37,579 nucleotides of DNA, from NCBI RefSeq assembly GCF_035474595.1, contig NZ_DATIND010000103.1, positions 1-37,579 on the forward strand, in the 5' to 3' direction. This stretch comes from Longimicrobium sp. Lineage in GTDB: Bacteria > Gemmatimonadota > Gemmatimonadetes > Longimicrobiales > Longimicrobiaceae. The notes under the pieces were generated by a model. It searched no databases, was not told the origin of the DNA, and worked only from the letters and a program-made list of their open reading frames with translations. This document shows positions 37,462 through 37,579 of the stretch, in pieces (within the stretch, counting starts at the first letter, position 1; each line of letters opens with the position of its first letter). A program made the translations under genes and the position numbers.

Positions 37462-37579
37462 TCAGAGGCGATCGCGTGCGTGGACGCTGTGAGGCTGCAC
37501 AGTTGGCCGCAGCGCGAAGATCTACGACGTCGGATGCGCTACAGTCGGCTATTTCGCACGGGCCGGCGACAGATCCTTC

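Noticed and set aside
1-37579. tRNA, rRNA, transposase, integrase or phage genes
   Set aside because: None was recognised on either strand; the repeats show no adjacent transposase in this window.

Overview
The window looks like chromosomal DNA of a very GC-rich, diderm bacterium. I infer Gemmatimonadota, close to Longimicrobium. The evidence is strong G/C at third codon positions, many small lipoproteins with lipoboxes, an Omp85-like outer-membrane protein, small peptides with a KLxLxLxxLxxxxF leader of the pinensin-like type, and -10 boxes of the form TAnnTTTG as in the related Bacteroidota. No rRNA, tRNA, CRISPR array, transposase or phage gene was seen.

Layout. 1-4.5 kb: a minus-strand group with an MBL-fold hydrolase, a FadJ-type beta-oxidation protein and an SDR. 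4.9-8.5 kb: two tandem zinc-ribbon membrane proteins (DUF3667-like) and an acyl-CoA dehydrogenase. 8.6-12 kb: two intact RiPP-like precursor peptides plus a third copy with an apparent one-base frameshift, around a lytic transglycosylase, a BON-domain lipoprotein and a CPBP membrane protease. 12-16.5 kb: two overlapping lipoprotein genes, a large outer-membrane barrel protein and a membrane protein. 16.5-22.6 kb: a LuxC-type acyl-CoA reductase and a LuxE-type acyl-protein synthetase flank a sigma54-preceded zinc-ribbon membrane protein, a DacB-type D,D-carboxypeptidase and a DinB/YfiT protein. 22.8-24.1 kb: a secreted GH26-like glycosidase whose leader is a cyclic-di-GMP-I (GEMM-I) riboswitch. 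24.3-28.1 kb: a secreted protein and a two-gene envelope/stress operon (DUF3618 protein with repeated VEVDLE motifs; ferritin-like fusion). 28.8-37.4 kb: LEA14/WHy lipoprotein, PlsB-like acyltransferase, DUF2007 protein overlapping a PQQ sugar dehydrogenase, isoaspartyl peptidase, VOC protein, DUF4112 protein and an M1-type metallopeptidase.

Intergenic DNA is unusually structured. A dispersed element (called R1 here) occurs ten times; each copy has two hairpins around a conserved GCAACAAC/GCTACAAC core, and the hairpin arms differ between copies by compensating changes. Two further families (R2, R3) end in GACGTCATCCTGAG. R2 forms head-to-head inverted pairs, and R3 travels with R1. Short tandem arrays of 7-9 bp units directly abut three start codons (plsB-like, luxC-like, VOC gene). 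The plsB array is 16 perfect heptamers and puts a long G-quadruplex-capable tract on the opposite strand.

Themes: acyl-CoA and lipid metabolism (FadJ, acyl-CoA dehydrogenase, LuxC/LuxE, PlsB), cell-envelope maintenance (lytic transglycosylase, DacB, Omp85-like, BON, DUF883-like anchors) and a peptide natural-product family whose modifying enzymes are not in the window. The genes are mostly single units or pairs separated by hairpins, not long operons.
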